In this document: positions 24,411 through 33,922 of the stretch, in pieces
Numbering within the stretch: the first letter of the stretch is position 1
How the letters are laid out: every line of letters begins with the position of its first letter
Assembly (NCBI GenBank): GCA_910587485.1
Contig: CAJUKN010000001.1
Span: 165,783 to 229,782, forward strand
Reading direction: 5' to 3'
Length of the DNA stretch: 64,000 nt
Source of the DNA: an uncultured Lachnospira sp.
Lineage (GTDB): Bacteria > Bacillota > Clostridia > Lachnospirales > Lachnospiraceae
The notes under the pieces: model-generated
Told to the model about the DNA's origin: nothing
The model's input: only the letters and a program-made list of their open reading frames with translations
Database searches by the model: none
Program-made: the position numbers and the translations under genes

Positions 24411-25529
24411 ATGGAGATTAAACTGATTAAGAACTTTGAGGTTGGTATGTTAAACAGCCTTAATGAAAATCTTATTATACATGTTGTTGATGACAATCGT
24501 CAGTTAGATAAATTTAATGGCAAGCGTATTTATTTATTTAATCCAAAAACCAATGAACGGATTGAGATTGCACCAGAAATACCTAAATTTTTTATGTCTT
24601 CAACATATTATAGTACACATCATAACAATTTTTTTGTGTTTTTGTCAGCTCGAATGGTTAATGAAAAAAATGTTGAAGTCACCTATTATGTATATGATGT
24701 CAAAACAAATAATTGCAAAGCAATACATTCGCTTACAGAGTCATTAGAAGCAATCCGCTGTGGTATGATATTGAAAGTATTTAGTTTAACAGAAGATTAT
24801 TGTTTGTTTCAGCATAGAATTGATACCAAAGAAGGTGAACGATATGAATTGCTATTAAAAGATATAAAAAATGAAAAGCAAATGAATATTGAAAATAAAT
24901 TGCTCAACGAATATGGTATTGACAGTTTAATTCCATTAAAAGGCAATGTGTGTGGAATTAAGATAGGTGAAAGTTGTATTGGTATTATCAATGTTAATCA
25001 GTTTGTCTCCGATATGGTTCTAGGATTGGATATAGAATTTAAGCAGATGTTAGACTGTGTAAATGATGAATATGCTATTGAATATATCAAAGAAAACAAT
25101 GGAAATATGTTGTATACGAAACGTGATATAGCAGGAGATTCAGAAGAAATTATTATGTATGATTACATTAATAATGTAAAGCGTATTCGTCAAAATGACC
25201 GCTTATCCGACCAAAAAGATTTTGATGGTATGTATATCATAAATGATGTCCCTTATCGTTTTTTTAGAAATGATAGAGGAACAAGACTAATTAATTTAAA
25301 TACACAAAAGTCAGAGTATCGTTTTAACAGTGATTCTAAGGTGGAGATGGTTCTTGATGATATGATGGTCATTAGCAAAAGAAAGAAATTATTTCCATTT
25401 AGTAAAAAAATTACCGATTATATAGAAGTTTATCGATTTCAGGAATTTCGTCATGCACTATATAAATCAAAAGCGAAATTTGGCGGCTGTATCAATCATT
25501 TTGGGGATTTGTTAATATTTACAATATGA
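24411..25529 (+). CDS. Unknown repeat-fold (beta-propeller-like) protein between proB and proA
   Basis: This 372-residue cytoplasmic protein is not recognised. It has no signal peptide or TM segment. The sequence is a long run of short beta strands with turns (KRIYLFNPKTNERIEI, NEKNVEVTYYVYDVKTNNC, EIIMYDYINNVKRIRQND, KKITDYIEVYRFQEF), suggesting a WD-like or propeller fold. ATG 24411 is preceded by ATGGAGATTAAAT, a near-perfect 13-bp duplication of the start of the gene itself, which supplies the ribosome-binding site GGAGA. It sits 34 bp after proB and before the folate gene, so it is co-transcribed with proline genes without an obvious reason. Confidence 0.65.
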   Translation: MEIKLIKNFEVGMLNSLNENLIIHVVDDNRQLDKFNGKRIYLFNPKTNERIEIAPEIPKFFMSSTYYSTHHNNFFVFLSARMVNEKNVEVTYYVYDVKTNNCKAIHSLTESLEAIRCGMILKVFSLTEDYCLFQHRIDTKEGERYELLLKDIKNEKQMNIENKLLNEYGIDSLIPLKGNVCGIKIGESCIGIINVNQFVSDMVLGLDIEFKQMLDCVNDEYAIEYIKENNGNMLYTKRDIAGDSEEIIMYDYINNVKRIRQNDRLSDQKDFDGMYIINDVPYRFFRNDRGTRLINLNTQKSEYRFNSDSKVEMVLDDMMVISKRKKLFPFSKKITDYIEVYRFQEFRHALYKSKAKFGGCINHFGDLLIFTI

Positions 25530-25530
25530 T

Positions 25531-25566
25531 AAAGCGTAGTGGATTGCGAATGTCCGCTTTAACTAA
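25531..25566 (+). repeat. Family A fragment, copy A5 (3' hairpin only)
   Basis: The sequence AAAGCGTAGTGGATTGCGAA, then TGTCCGCTTTAACTAA, matches the last 37 bp of the full repeat (AAGTAGTATAGCGGAT...CTTTGACTAA). It forms the 3' hairpin alone. It begins right after the stop of the upstream gene. Confidence 0.6.
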
Positions 25567-25592
25567 CGAATTATTTGACATGGAGGACTATT

Positions 25593-26246
25593 TTGAATAA
25601 ACCAGAAATTCGCAAAAGGATGAGAGAAAAAAGAAACTGCCTGAGCCAATATGAAATTATAACAAAAAGTAATAAAATATTTCAAAAAATAGAAGAATTG
25701 GATTTTTTTTCGTCAGTGAGAGATATCCTGATATATGTAAATTATAAAAGCGAAGTACATACTTGTGAATTTATAAAAAGATGTATTTTATTGGAAAAAA
25801 ATGTGTTTGTTCCCAAAATTTATGAAAAAACAACGATGCAGTTTATCCAAATTAAGCAGATGAAAGATTTGGCGAAGGGAACATATGGTATATTAGAGCC
25901 TATTCAGGATACACCTATATGGAATGTTGCTGATTCGTCGACAACAAGTGCATCAAAAACGCTGATTATTCTTCCAGCGTTGGCTCTGGATACACAATTT
26001 AATAGAGTTGGTTATGGTGGTGGATATTATGATAAATATTTATCCCTGCATCATGATATTATAAAAATTGCTGTTGGCTTTGATTTTCAAGTTATTAATG
26101 AGATTAAATTTATTGAGGAAAAAGACGAAAAAGTCGATATTATTGTAACGGAGCAGAGAGTACTTTTACAAGGAGGAAATGATGGATTCTATAAAAGTGA
26201 TTGGACAGAGGGCAAAAGAAGCTTCCAAGCAGATGGTGAAGCTTGA
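25593..26246 (+). CDS. fau: 5-formyltetrahydrofolate cyclo-ligase
   Basis: This enzyme converts 5-formyl-THF and ATP to 5,10-methenyl-THF, returning the stored folate to one-carbon metabolism. The N-terminal KPEIRKRMREKRNCLS, the central LAKGTYGILEP and the signature LDTQFNRVGYGGGYYDKYL with the glycine-rich phosphate loop are clear. The protein has 217 residues. TTG 25593 lies six bases after GGAGG; TTG 25575 is too early. The end overlaps proA by 65 bp, an unusually long overlap, and the last 20 residues differ from the family's usual end. The true stop may have been lost in evolution. Confidence 0.93.
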   Translation: MNKPEIRKRMREKRNCLSQYEIITKSNKIFQKIEELDFFSSVRDILIYVNYKSEVHTCEFIKRCILLEKNVFVPKIYEKTTMQFIQIKQMKDLAKGTYGILEPIQDTPIWNVADSSTTSASKTLIILPALALDTQFNRVGYGGGYYDKYLSLHHDIIKIAVGFDFQVINEIKFIEEKDEKVDIIVTEQRVLLQGGNDGFYKSDWTEGKRSFQADGEA

Positions 26247-27429
26247 AATTGCTGCAAAGAATAATGCACTGATAAAAGTAGGGGATGCAATTCTTTTAGC
26301 AAGAGAAGAAATTAAACAGGCAAATGCAAAAGATATTTTGATTGCCAAAGAAAACGGTATGAAGCCAGCACTTTTAGATAGACTGACACTTACCGATGCA
26401 CGTATTGATGGAATGGTAGACGGACTTTTGCAGTTGGTTCAACTAGAGGACCCTGTTGGTGAGATAAAATCAATGAAAACAAGACCAAATGGCTTAATGA
26501 TTGGCTATAAGAAAGTTCCATTAGGTGTTGTTGCTATTATATATGAATCACGACCAAATGTGACTGTTGATGCTTTTGGATTAACCTTTAAATCGGGAAA
26601 TGCGGTTATTTTAAGAGGTGGGAGTGATTCGATTAATTCCAATAAAAAATTGGTGGAGATTATCCGAAAAAGTCTTAAAGAGTCTGGTATTAATCCAGAT
26701 GCCATGATATTGGTGACAGAGACAGACCGAAAATATGTTGACGAGTTGATGAAATTAAATCAGTATATTGATGTGATTATACCTAGAGGTGGTTCTGGTT
26801 TAATTCAAAATGTAGTGCAAAATGCTACAGTACCTGTTATTGAAACAGGTACAGGAAACTGCCATATTTATGTTGACAAAAGTGCTAATTTGGAGATGGC
26901 AAGAGATATTATATACAATGCAAAGACACAGCGAATTGGGGTTTGCAATGCGTGTGAATCACTTGTTATACATCGTCTTGCAGCAGATAAAGCAATACCT
27001 ATAATTGTGGATAAATTAAAAGAAAAAAATGTAGAAATAAGAGGCGATAAAAGAGCCTGTGATATAGATTCAAGGATTGTAGAGGCTTCATCGGATGATT
27101 GGGGGATGGAATATCTTGATTATATTATTTCATTAAAAGTTGTTGATAGTATTGAAGAGGCAATAAACCATATTAATAGCTATAATACAGGACATTCTGA
27201 GGCAATTATTACAAATGATTATGATATGGCAAGAAAATTTACACAAGAGATTGATTCAGCCGCCGTTTATGTCAATGCTTCTACTCGATTTACAGATGGA
27301 TTTGAGTTTGGCTTTGGTGCAGAAATAGGAATAAGCACTCAAAAAATGCACGCGAGAGGTCCTATGGGGCTTGATGCTTTAACCACAGGAAAGTATATTA
27401 TTTTGGGAAATGGTCAAATTAGAAGTTAA
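26182..27429 (+). CDS. proA: Gamma-glutamyl phosphate reductase
   Basis: This NADPH-dependent enzyme makes glutamate 5-semialdehyde from gamma-glutamyl phosphate in proline synthesis. It has 415 residues. The aldehyde dehydrogenase-type fold shows VPLGVVAIIYESRPNVTVD, a glycine-rich NAVILRGGSDS, and the catalytic Cys region RIGVCNACESLVIH. The C-terminal ARGPMGLDALTTGKYI is diagnostic. The second ATG (26182) has better spacing from AAGGAGG than the first (26179). It is coupled to the folate gene and follows proB in the same direction. Confidence 0.96.
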   Translation: MDSIKVIGQRAKEASKQMVKLEIAAKNNALIKVGDAILLAREEIKQANAKDILIAKENGMKPALLDRLTLTDARIDGMVDGLLQLVQLEDPVGEIKSMKTRPNGLMIGYKKVPLGVVAIIYESRPNVTVDAFGLTFKSGNAVILRGGSDSINSNKKLVEIIRKSLKESGINPDAMILVTETDRKYVDELMKLNQYIDVIIPRGGSGLIQNVVQNATVPVIETGTGNCHIYVDKSANLEMARDIIYNAKTQRIGVCNACESLVIHRLAADKAIPIIVDKLKEKNVEIRGDKRACDIDSRIVEASSDDWGMEYLDYIISLKVVDSIEEAINHINSYNTGHSEAIITNDYDMARKFTQEIDSAAVYVNASTRFTDGFEFGFGAEIGISTQKMHARGPMGLDALTTGKYIILGNGQIRS

Positions 27430-27443
27430 AATGGGGGAGATTT

Positions 27444-29117
27444 ATGTGGAAAAATGATGATATTTCGCATTTTATGAAATATGAAGATATATTGTCCGTT
27501 TTAGATGAATGTAATGATAGTTGTATATTTATATGGAACATAACAGACGACCATTATTCAATTAGCCGAAAGGCTGTAGATAAGTTTAATCTTAACAACC
27601 ATTCTTTTAATCATGTGTTAAAAACATTAGAAGATGTTGTGTATCCAGATGATGCGCAGATATTGAATGAAGATATTGAACGTCTTATTCGTGATAAAAA
27701 GGGAATACATAATCTTGAATATCGATGGTATAATAAAAATCATCAGCCAGTGTGGATACGATGCAAAGGACAAGTTGTGAATGATAATGAAAATGACAGG
27801 TTGTTTTTGATTGGGAGTATTTCAGAGCTTGGAATGAGAAGCAAGTATGACAATAATACCAGTCTGAGCAAAGAACTTGTACTTGAGCATGAATATAAAA
27901 AATTTACAAATCAAAATAAAACGGTAAAAGGATATTTTTTGATTATCGGTGTCGATAAATTTAAGTCTATCAATGAACGATATGGAACCGATGTGGGAGA
28001 CCAAGTACTTGCTGATGTGGCGCAATGTATTGTCAACATCATAGGGAGCAGGAAAAATGTTTATCGACTAAAGGGAGATGAATTTGGTATATTGGTTACA
28101 GGCGATATGGCAAATTTTGATATGGAAGCCAAAAAGCTCTATAAAGATGTTCGATGTGAGATCGATGAGATGATTAAAAGCAGAAATTTTAATCTATTTT
28201 ACACCATTTCTGGAGGTGCTTATAGTTTTGATACAACAAAGGATGACTTTGCAACCATGATAAAAAATGCTCGTTTTGCACTTCACAGAGCAAAATTAAT
28301 AGGACGCAATATATTTGTTGCCTATAATAATGAGGACTATCATAATTATATTAAAAAAATCGAACTTCAAGATAAATTAAGAGATAGTATTGTAAATGAT
28401 TTTGAAGGCTTTGAAGTTTATTATCAACCTGTTTATAAGACAAATAAAAATAAAGTGGAAGGGGCAGAAGCACTTATCCGATGGAATAGTAAAGACTATG
28501 GATTTATGTCTCCTGCTGAGTTTATTCCGCTGCTTGAAGAAAGTTATCTTATTATTCCATTAGGCAGATGGATTATTAAGCAGGCAACGATGCAATGTAA
28601 AAAATGGATGGCAATAAGCCATGACTTTTCAATTAATATTAATCTTTCTTTTGTTCAAATATTAAAAAGTGATGTTGTAAAAGATATTGTCAACTGTGTC
28701 AATGAGACAGGCATTGACCATGAACATATTGTATTTGAAGCTACAGAAAGCGGTAAGCTTGACAGTAATATTATGGTGAAAAATGTCTTGTCTGAACTGA
28801 GCGGACAAGGGTTTGATTTAGCGGTTGACGATTTTGGAACAGGCTATTCTAATTTAAGATATATACGTGATATGCTATTTAAAATTATTAAAGTAGACCG
28901 AGCATTTATTCAAAATATTGATTCCAACAAAGATAATTATACGATGGTAAAGTTTATTATTAATATGGCACATGACTTAAATTTAAAAGTGTGCGTTGAG
29001 GGTGTTGAGACTGAGAATGAGTTAAGTTGTGTACTTGAATTAGGCGCTGATAGTGTTCAGGGATATTACTATGGAAGACCTATGCCAGCAGGGGAGTTTG
29101 AGAAAAAATATTTTTAA
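27444..29117 (+). CDS. PAS-GGDEF-EAL protein, probable c-di-GMP phosphodiesterase
   Basis: This 557-residue soluble signalling protein has a PAS-like sensor fold (about residues 20-130), a GGDEF domain (about 160-290) and an EAL domain (about 305-555). The GGDEF signature is RLKGDEF, with Lys in place of the first Gly, so cyclase activity is doubtful and it may only bind GTP. The EAL domain keeps the catalytic set: EALIRW, NLSFVQ, DDFGTGYSNLRY, KVDRAFI and EGVET. It should therefore hydrolyse c-di-GMP. No TM segment is present, so it acts in the cytoplasm. ATG 27444 lies behind GGGGGAG, 14 bp after proA, and may be read through from the proline operon. Confidence 0.92.
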   Translation: MWKNDDISHFMKYEDILSVLDECNDSCIFIWNITDDHYSISRKAVDKFNLNNHSFNHVLKTLEDVVYPDDAQILNEDIERLIRDKKGIHNLEYRWYNKNHQPVWIRCKGQVVNDNENDRLFLIGSISELGMRSKYDNNTSLSKELVLEHEYKKFTNQNKTVKGYFLIIGVDKFKSINERYGTDVGDQVLADVAQCIVNIIGSRKNVYRLKGDEFGILVTGDMANFDMEAKKLYKDVRCEIDEMIKSRNFNLFYTISGGAYSFDTTKDDFATMIKNARFALHRAKLIGRNIFVAYNNEDYHNYIKKIELQDKLRDSIVNDFEGFEVYYQPVYKTNKNKVEGAEALIRWNSKDYGFMSPAEFIPLLEESYLIIPLGRWIIKQATMQCKKWMAISHDFSININLSFVQILKSDVVKDIVNCVNETGIDHEHIVFEATESGKLDSNIMVKNVLSELSGQGFDLAVDDFGTGYSNLRYIRDMLFKIIKVDRAFIQNIDSNKDNYTMVKFIINMAHDLNLKVCVEGVETENELSCVLELGADSVQGYYYGRPMPAGEFEKKYF

Positions 29118-29125
29118 CAATAAGA

Positions 29126-29200
29126 TTTGTGTCTATGCGTTGCTTGTCACAAACTTGTAAGAACATTTTGTTCTTTGTGCCAAAAGCAGCGCAGAAATGG
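29126..29200 (+). repeat. Family B leader repeat, copy B2
   Basis: TTTGTG (29126-29131) pairs with CACAAA (29148-29153). The loop GCGTTGCTT can pair with AAGCAGCGC, located just before the GAAATGG ribosome-binding region of the LysR gene. Compared with B1 the pairing partners have both changed yet remain complementary. Confidence 0.75.
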
Positions 29201-29208
29201 AAATAAAA

Positions 29209-30138
29209 ATGACACTGCAGCAGTTAAAATATGTCACAACAGTGGCACAGACAGGAACTATCACAGAGGCAGCAGCTAAACTTTATATATCACAGCCAAG
29301 TCTTACAAATGCTATCCATGAATTAGAAAAGGAAATGAATATACAAATTTTCAATCGAACCAATAAAGGAATTTTTCTTTCTAAAGAAGGAGAAGATTTT
29401 TTAGGATATGCCAGACAAGTGTTAGAACAAGCGGCGATTCTTGAAGATAAATATAAAGGCAGTGATGGAGGAAAAAAGCAATTTTGTGTATCAACACAGC
29501 ACTATTCTTTTGCTGTCAATGCTTTTGTAGATTTAATCAAAAAATATGGACAAGAAGAATATGATTTTAGTATAAGAGAAACACAAACTTATGAAATTAT
29601 TGAAGATGTGGCACGAATGAGAAGCGAAATAGGGATTTTATTTTTAAATGATTTTAATGAAGTCGTTATTCATAAAATTTTGAAATCGCATAATTTAGAA
29701 TTTCATCCATTGTTTGTTGCAACACCACATGTATTTATCAGCCGAAATCATCCTCTTGCAGATAAAAAATGTATTACAGATAAAGAATTAGAACCATATC
29801 CATATCTGTCATTTGAACAAGGAGAGCATAATTCTTTTTATTTTTCTGAAGAAATTTTTTCTATTTCAGAACGAAAGAAAAATATACGAGTAAGAGACAG
29901 AGCTACATTGTTTAATCTTTTAATTGGATTAAATGGATATACGGTATGCAGTGGTATCATTGACAAAAAATTAAATGGAAAAGAGATTATTGCAGTTCCT
30001 ATGCACACAGAAGAAAATTCTTTAAAAAATGAGATGCGTATTGGTTATATTATTCACCACAAAGGATATCTTAGTTCATTAGGAAATACTTATTTAGAGT
30101 CTTTAAAAGAATATATTAAAATAACTCCAATGATTTGA
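29209..30138 (+). CDS. LysR family transcriptional regulator
   Basis: This 309-residue LysR-type regulator has an N-terminal winged HTH (MTLQQLKYVTTVAQTGTITE, then AAAKLYISQPSLTNAIHELE), a linker helix to about residue 85, and a periplasmic-binding-like effector domain (about 90-300). I choose ATG 29209; ATG 29197 lies in the ribosome-binding region supplied by the family B repeat. metF follows in the same direction but beyond a strong terminator, so regulation of metF is a guess from position. The effector is unknown. Confidence 0.92.
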   Translation: MTLQQLKYVTTVAQTGTITEAAAKLYISQPSLTNAIHELEKEMNIQIFNRTNKGIFLSKEGEDFLGYARQVLEQAAILEDKYKGSDGGKKQFCVSTQHYSFAVNAFVDLIKKYGQEEYDFSIRETQTYEIIEDVARMRSEIGILFLNDFNEVVIHKILKSHNLEFHPLFVATPHVFISRNHPLADKKCITDKELEPYPYLSFEQGEHNSFYFSEEIFSISERKKNIRVRDRATLFNLLIGLNGYTVCSGIIDKKLNGKEIIAVPMHTEENSLKNEMRIGYIIHHKGYLSSLGNTYLESLKEYIKITPMI

Positions 30139-30194
30139 TTTTGGTGAATTAAAATGGCATTGTTATAGAGGAATATTGATAGATTATTTTTTAA

Positions 30195-30239
30195 ATACAA
30201 GTTAGTCATAGTTTTAAGCTATGGCTAACTTGTATTTTT
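30195..30239 (+). terminator. Intrinsic terminator after the LysR gene
   Basis: A long stem ATACAAGTTAGTCATAG pairs with CTATGGCTAACTTGTAT around TTTTAAG and is followed by TTTTT. Confidence 0.85.
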
Positions 30240-30324
30240 ATGTATTATACAAAATGGTCTGAACAAATTATAATACAAAACAGATAAGAAATAAATTTAA
30301 AATATAAGAAAGGTGGTACAATAA

Positions 30325-31185
30325 ATGAAGATTTCAGATATATATAAGAATAATAAAAAAACATTATCTTTTGAGATTTTTCCTCCTAAAAAAGACAGTA
30401 AACTCAAAAATATTGATGAAACATTGGGTATTTTATGTGAGTTAAATCCTGACTATATCAGTGTGACTTTTGGTGCAGGAGGCAGTTCAAATTGTAATCG
30501 CACGATAGAGCTTGCTAAGAAAATTAAATATGAATATCATATAGAGCCAGTCGTACATTTAACATGTCTCCAGTATAACAAAACAGAAATTGATGCGTTT
30601 GCAAAGGTTTTGACAGATGAGGGGATTGAAAATATACTTGCTCTTCGAGGAGATAAAAATGCAGATATTTCGGGAAAAGAAGATTTTAAACATGCTTCTG
30701 ATTTAATTATGTATTTAAAGCCAAAAAACAATTTTTGTTTTTTAGGTGCTTGTTATCCAGAATGTCATCCTGAATCAGAAAATAGAGTTTATGAGATGAA
30801 ATATATAAAAGAAAAAGTAGATTCAGGTGCGCAAATTTTATTATCACAGTTGTTTTTTGATAATGAACAATTTTTTCGTTTTGTTGAAGATTGCCGAATT
30901 GCAGGAATTAATGTGCCAATTATTCCCGGTGTTATCCCAGTTATCAATGCTGCTCAAATAAAACGAATGATAACAACGTGTGGTGCAACATTTCCAATAC
31001 GTTTCCAAAAAATTATTAACAAATATGAAAATAATAAAGAGACACTTTTTGATGCTGGAATGTCATATGCGTTAAGTCAAATTATTGATTTACTTGTAAG
31101 CGATATTGCTGGGATTCATTTATATACAATGAATAATCCAGTTGTTGCAAGAAAAATATGTGAAGGTATAAAAAATATTATATAA
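30325..31185 (+). CDS. metF: 5,10-methylenetetrahydrofolate reductase
   Basis: This (beta/alpha)8-barrel flavoenzyme of 286 residues reduces methylene-THF to methyl-THF. It shows LSFEIFPPKK (with the catalytic Glu), YISVTFGAGGSS, HLTCLQYNKTEID, NILALRGDK and ILLSQLFFD. The end of the protein is of normal length. ATG 30325 follows AAGGTGG. No methionine synthase gene lies in the window. The Clostridial enzyme may use ferredoxin or NADH. Confidence 0.95.
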   Translation: MKISDIYKNNKKTLSFEIFPPKKDSKLKNIDETLGILCELNPDYISVTFGAGGSSNCNRTIELAKKIKYEYHIEPVVHLTCLQYNKTEIDAFAKVLTDEGIENILALRGDKNADISGKEDFKHASDLIMYLKPKNNFCFLGACYPECHPESENRVYEMKYIKEKVDSGAQILLSQLFFDNEQFFRFVEDCRIAGINVPIIPGVIPVINAAQIKRMITTCGATFPIRFQKIINKYENNKETLFDAGMSYALSQIIDLLVSDIAGIHLYTMNNPVVARKICEGIKNII

Positions 31186-31243
31186 AATAGGAGGTTGTTC
31201 TTATTAATAATCCTCTCCAAAAGAGCAGACACTATATAAAATA

Positions 31244-31288
31244 TTTAACAGCAGTTATTAGGGAAAATTCCTAGTAACTGCTGTTTAA
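31244..31288. terminator. Bidirectional terminator between metF and the MATE gene
   Basis: AACAGCAGTTA (31247-31257) pairs with TAACTGCTGTT (31275-31285), and the stem is further closed by AGG/CCT. It lies between two convergent genes. Confidence 0.8.
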
Positions 31289-31300
31289 AAGTTTAGGATG

Positions 31301-32632
31301 TTATTGTTTGTGTAAGGTGCAAAATTTCTTTCGATAAAACCATACAGATAATAGTACACCAATAGACCAGCCAATAGGCCAAGAACACCAGATTCCAATA
31401 TATCCCCATTGACTTGAAAGAATGATTGCCAGTATTACACGCAATGTTAAATCTGTAAAAGTTGCAATCATAAATGGCTTCATCAATCCAGCTCCCCGAA
31501 GAATCCCATCTGCAACTAGTTTTACTGATATAATAAAATAAAATGGTGACACAATTTTAAGGAATTGAATGCCTGATAAGAGTGCCATTTCTGATGGTTC
31601 ATTCATAAAAAATTGAATTAACCAATGATTTGCTAAAATATATACAACTACAATCGGTATACACAATATCCATACAATTTTAATAGCAGCTTTAAAGCCC
31701 TCTTTTATACGAGATACCATATTTGCTCCAAGATTTTGTGCTGTGTAATTAGAAACACCATTTGCTAATGTTGTAAGTGATGTAATAACTAAATTATTTA
31801 GCTTAATTGCAGCAGAATACCCAGCAATAACTTCTGAACCAAATCCATTGATAACCCCTTGAATAATGATATTTCCTATTGAAACAAAACTTTGTTGCAA
31901 AATACTTGGTATGGCTATAACTGCTATTTTCTTAAATAATTGTGCTGAAAAAAAAGCAACTTTTCCATCGGTATGTATAGTAGCAAGTCTTTTTAATACT
32001 ATAATAATCGCTAAGATACAACTGATTCCTTGACACAGAAAAGTTGCCCATGCTACGCCTGCTACACCCATATCAAAAGTAGAGACAAACAATATATCTA
32101 CTGCGATATTGGATGTTGATGAGATTGCCAAGAAAATAAATGGTGTTTTGGAATCGCCTAGTGCTGAGAAAATACCAGTTGCTACATTATAAAAAAGTAA
32201 AAATGGAAATCCAAATATATAAATATCCAAATATAATTTAGAGTCTGCAAAAATAGTATCAGGTGTACGAATTAAATAAAGAAGTTTGGTACAGCAAAGT
32301 ATGCCTGCAAGCATAAGTAAAATACATAATATGATACTGGCGATTGCTGATGTATATACAGCCGTTTTCATCTCTCTATATTTTTTTGCACCAAATAATT
32401 GTGAGACAATAACAGAACAACCTATATTACAGCCAAATGCAAACGCAATAAAAATTAGTGTAATTTCATAGCTGTTGCCAACAGCTGCAAGCGCATTCTC
32501 ACCAATAAATTTACCTGCCACGAAACTGTCTGCGATATTGTATAACTGTTGAAAAATAATACTTCCAAATAGAGGTACACAAAACTTCCATAAGACGGTT
32601 TCTGGTTTTCCTACTGTTAAATCTTTGTTCAT
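31301..32632 (-). CDS. MATE family efflux transporter
   Basis: This 443-residue membrane protein of the multidrug and toxic compound extrusion family has 12 TM segments in two halves. The first half starts VLWKFCVPLFGSIIFQQLYN, followed by ADSFVAGKFIGENALAAVGN. The second half starts with the matching IPSILQQSFVSIGNIIIQG. By family knowledge it exports organic cations or other small molecules in exchange for Na+ or H+. ATG 32632 follows GAGGA from the family B repeat. It is transcribed divergently from the LysR gene at 33029, a typical regulator-target layout. Confidence 0.93.
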   Translation of the reverse strand: MNKDLTVGKPETVLWKFCVPLFGSIIFQQLYNIADSFVAGKFIGENALAAVGNSYEITLIFIAFAFGCNIGCSVIVSQLFGAKKYREMKTAVYTSAIASIILCILLMLAGILCCTKLLYLIRTPDTIFADSKLYLDIYIFGFPFLLFYNVATGIFSALGDSKTPFIFLAISSTSNIAVDILFVSTFDMGVAGVAWATFLCQGISCILAIIIVLKRLATIHTDGKVAFFSAQLFKKIAVIAIPSILQQSFVSIGNIIIQGVINGFGSEVIAGYSAAIKLNNLVITSLTTLANGVSNYTAQNLGANMVSRIKEGFKAAIKIVWILCIPIVVVYILANHWLIQFFMNEPSEMALLSGIQFLKIVSPFYFIISVKLVADGILRGAGLMKPFMIATFTDLTLRVILAIILSSQWGYIGIWCSWPIGWSIGVLLSVWFYRKKFCTLHKQ

Positions 32633-32638
32633 AGTACT

Positions 32639-32699
32639 CCTCATTTCTACGCTGCTTTTATTTTCACTAATTTTGTGTCAAACAGCGCATAGACACAAA
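32639..32699 (-). repeat. Family B leader repeat, copy B3
   Basis: Read on the minus strand, TTTGTGTC and GACACAAA enclose the loop TATGCGCTGTTT. Downstream, AAGCAGCGTAG immediately precedes GAAATGAGGA, the ribosome-binding site of the MATE gene. It is the closest relative of the copy at 39188-39272. Confidence 0.75.
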
Positions 32700-32981
32700 G
32701 TATATATTGCATATTTTGCTAAAGGATATTATACTTTTTACAAACTAATTTACAAAATATATGTTTGATATTGTTGCCATATCATTTTTATATATTAGAT
32801 TTCATTATATATTAATTTTTATAGTTATCTTTAGTTAAGCGATTTATTTAGCTAAAAATCTATATTAAAGCGTCACAAATTTCATTTATAGCACAAGATT
32901 GTAAAAGGAGCAATTTATATTAGATATCATTATTATCTAAATCAACAATAACAATAGTAATTATTATTAAATTAAAGTTTT

Positions 32982-33023
32982 TTATAATCGTTTGATTTTG
33001 TATGAGACGCTTTGGAATGGAAG
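32982..33023 (+). repeat. Possible degenerate family C RBS hairpin, copy C3
   Basis: ATTTT (32995-32999) can pair by two G-U pairs with GGAAT (33014-33018), across 14 bases that include GAGACGCTTT, similar to the loop in C1. The right arm runs into GGAATGGAAGGA, the ribosome-binding region of the LysR gene. The rest of the divergent gap (32700-32981) is AT-rich with no gene. Confidence 0.4.
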
Positions 33024-33028
33024 GAATA

Positions 33029-33922
33029 ATGAATATTAATTATGAATATTATCGCATTTTTTATTATGTTGCAAAATACAAAAATCTTACACTTGCTGCT
33101 GATACATTACATAGCAGTCAACCTAATATTTCTCGAACAATAAAACTGTTGGAACATAATTTAGGATGTCAATTGCTTGTTCGTTCCAATCGTGGAATTT
33201 CGTTGACGCCAGAAGGAGAACAGTTATATACTCATGTGAAAATTGCTGTTGAGCAGCTTCAAACAGCAGAGGAAGAATTAAAAATGCTCACAGGATTACA
33301 TAGAGGTGTTGTCTGTGTTGGTGCTAGTGAAACAGCTTTACATCTGTTGCTTCTTCCTGCGTTGAAAATTTTTAAAGAAACACATCCTAAAATTCGTATT
33401 CGCATTCAAAATCATCTTACTCTCCAAGCAATTGAGTCTGTAAAACAAGGAATCGTTGATTTTGCTGTGGTTGCTTCACCCGCAGATATACCTGATTCTT
33501 TAAAAGCAACTTCTCTTATTGACTTTCAAGACATTCTTATAGGAGGAACTGATTTTAAAAAATTATCAAAAAACCCTGTTTCTTTATGTGATATTTGTCA
33601 TTATCCTATTGTGTGTCTGGGTGAAAACACAATGAGTTATCGCTTTTATGAGCGTTTTTACCATGAAAATGGTCTATTTTTAAAACCAGAATTTGAAGCA
33701 GCTACGACAGACCAAATTTTGCCTATGGTAAAAAATAATTTAGGGCTTGGCTTTTTTCCAAAAAAATTGGCTAAAGAAGCTTTGCTTGCAGGAGAAGTTT
33801 ATCAGATTGACTTATTGGAGACCATTCCTTTGCGAGAAATCTTCCTTGTAGAAAATAAAGAGCGTCCTTTAACAGTTACAGCAGGAGCATTAAAAGATTT
33901 GCTTTGTAAAGTGGAGAATTAA
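33029..33922 (+). CDS. LysR family transcriptional regulator
   Basis: This 297-residue LysR regulator has the HTH at residues about 3-60 (YRIFYYVAKYKNLTLAADTL, then SSQPNISRTIKLLEHNLG) and the effector domain from about 90. ATG 33029 follows GGAAGGA; ATG 33002 lies upstream of it. It is divergent to the MATE exporter, so control of that gene is likely by analogy with similar pairs. It is not closely similar to the LysR protein coded at 29209. The effector is unknown. Confidence 0.92.
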   Translation: MNINYEYYRIFYYVAKYKNLTLAADTLHSSQPNISRTIKLLEHNLGCQLLVRSNRGISLTPEGEQLYTHVKIAVEQLQTAEEELKMLTGLHRGVVCVGASETALHLLLLPALKIFKETHPKIRIRIQNHLTLQAIESVKQGIVDFAVVASPADIPDSLKATSLIDFQDILIGGTDFKKLSKNPVSLCDICHYPIVCLGENTMSYRFYERFYHENGLFLKPEFEAATTDQILPMVKNNLGLGFFPKKLAKEALLAGEVYQIDLLETIPLREIFLVENKERPLTVTAGALKDLLCKVEN

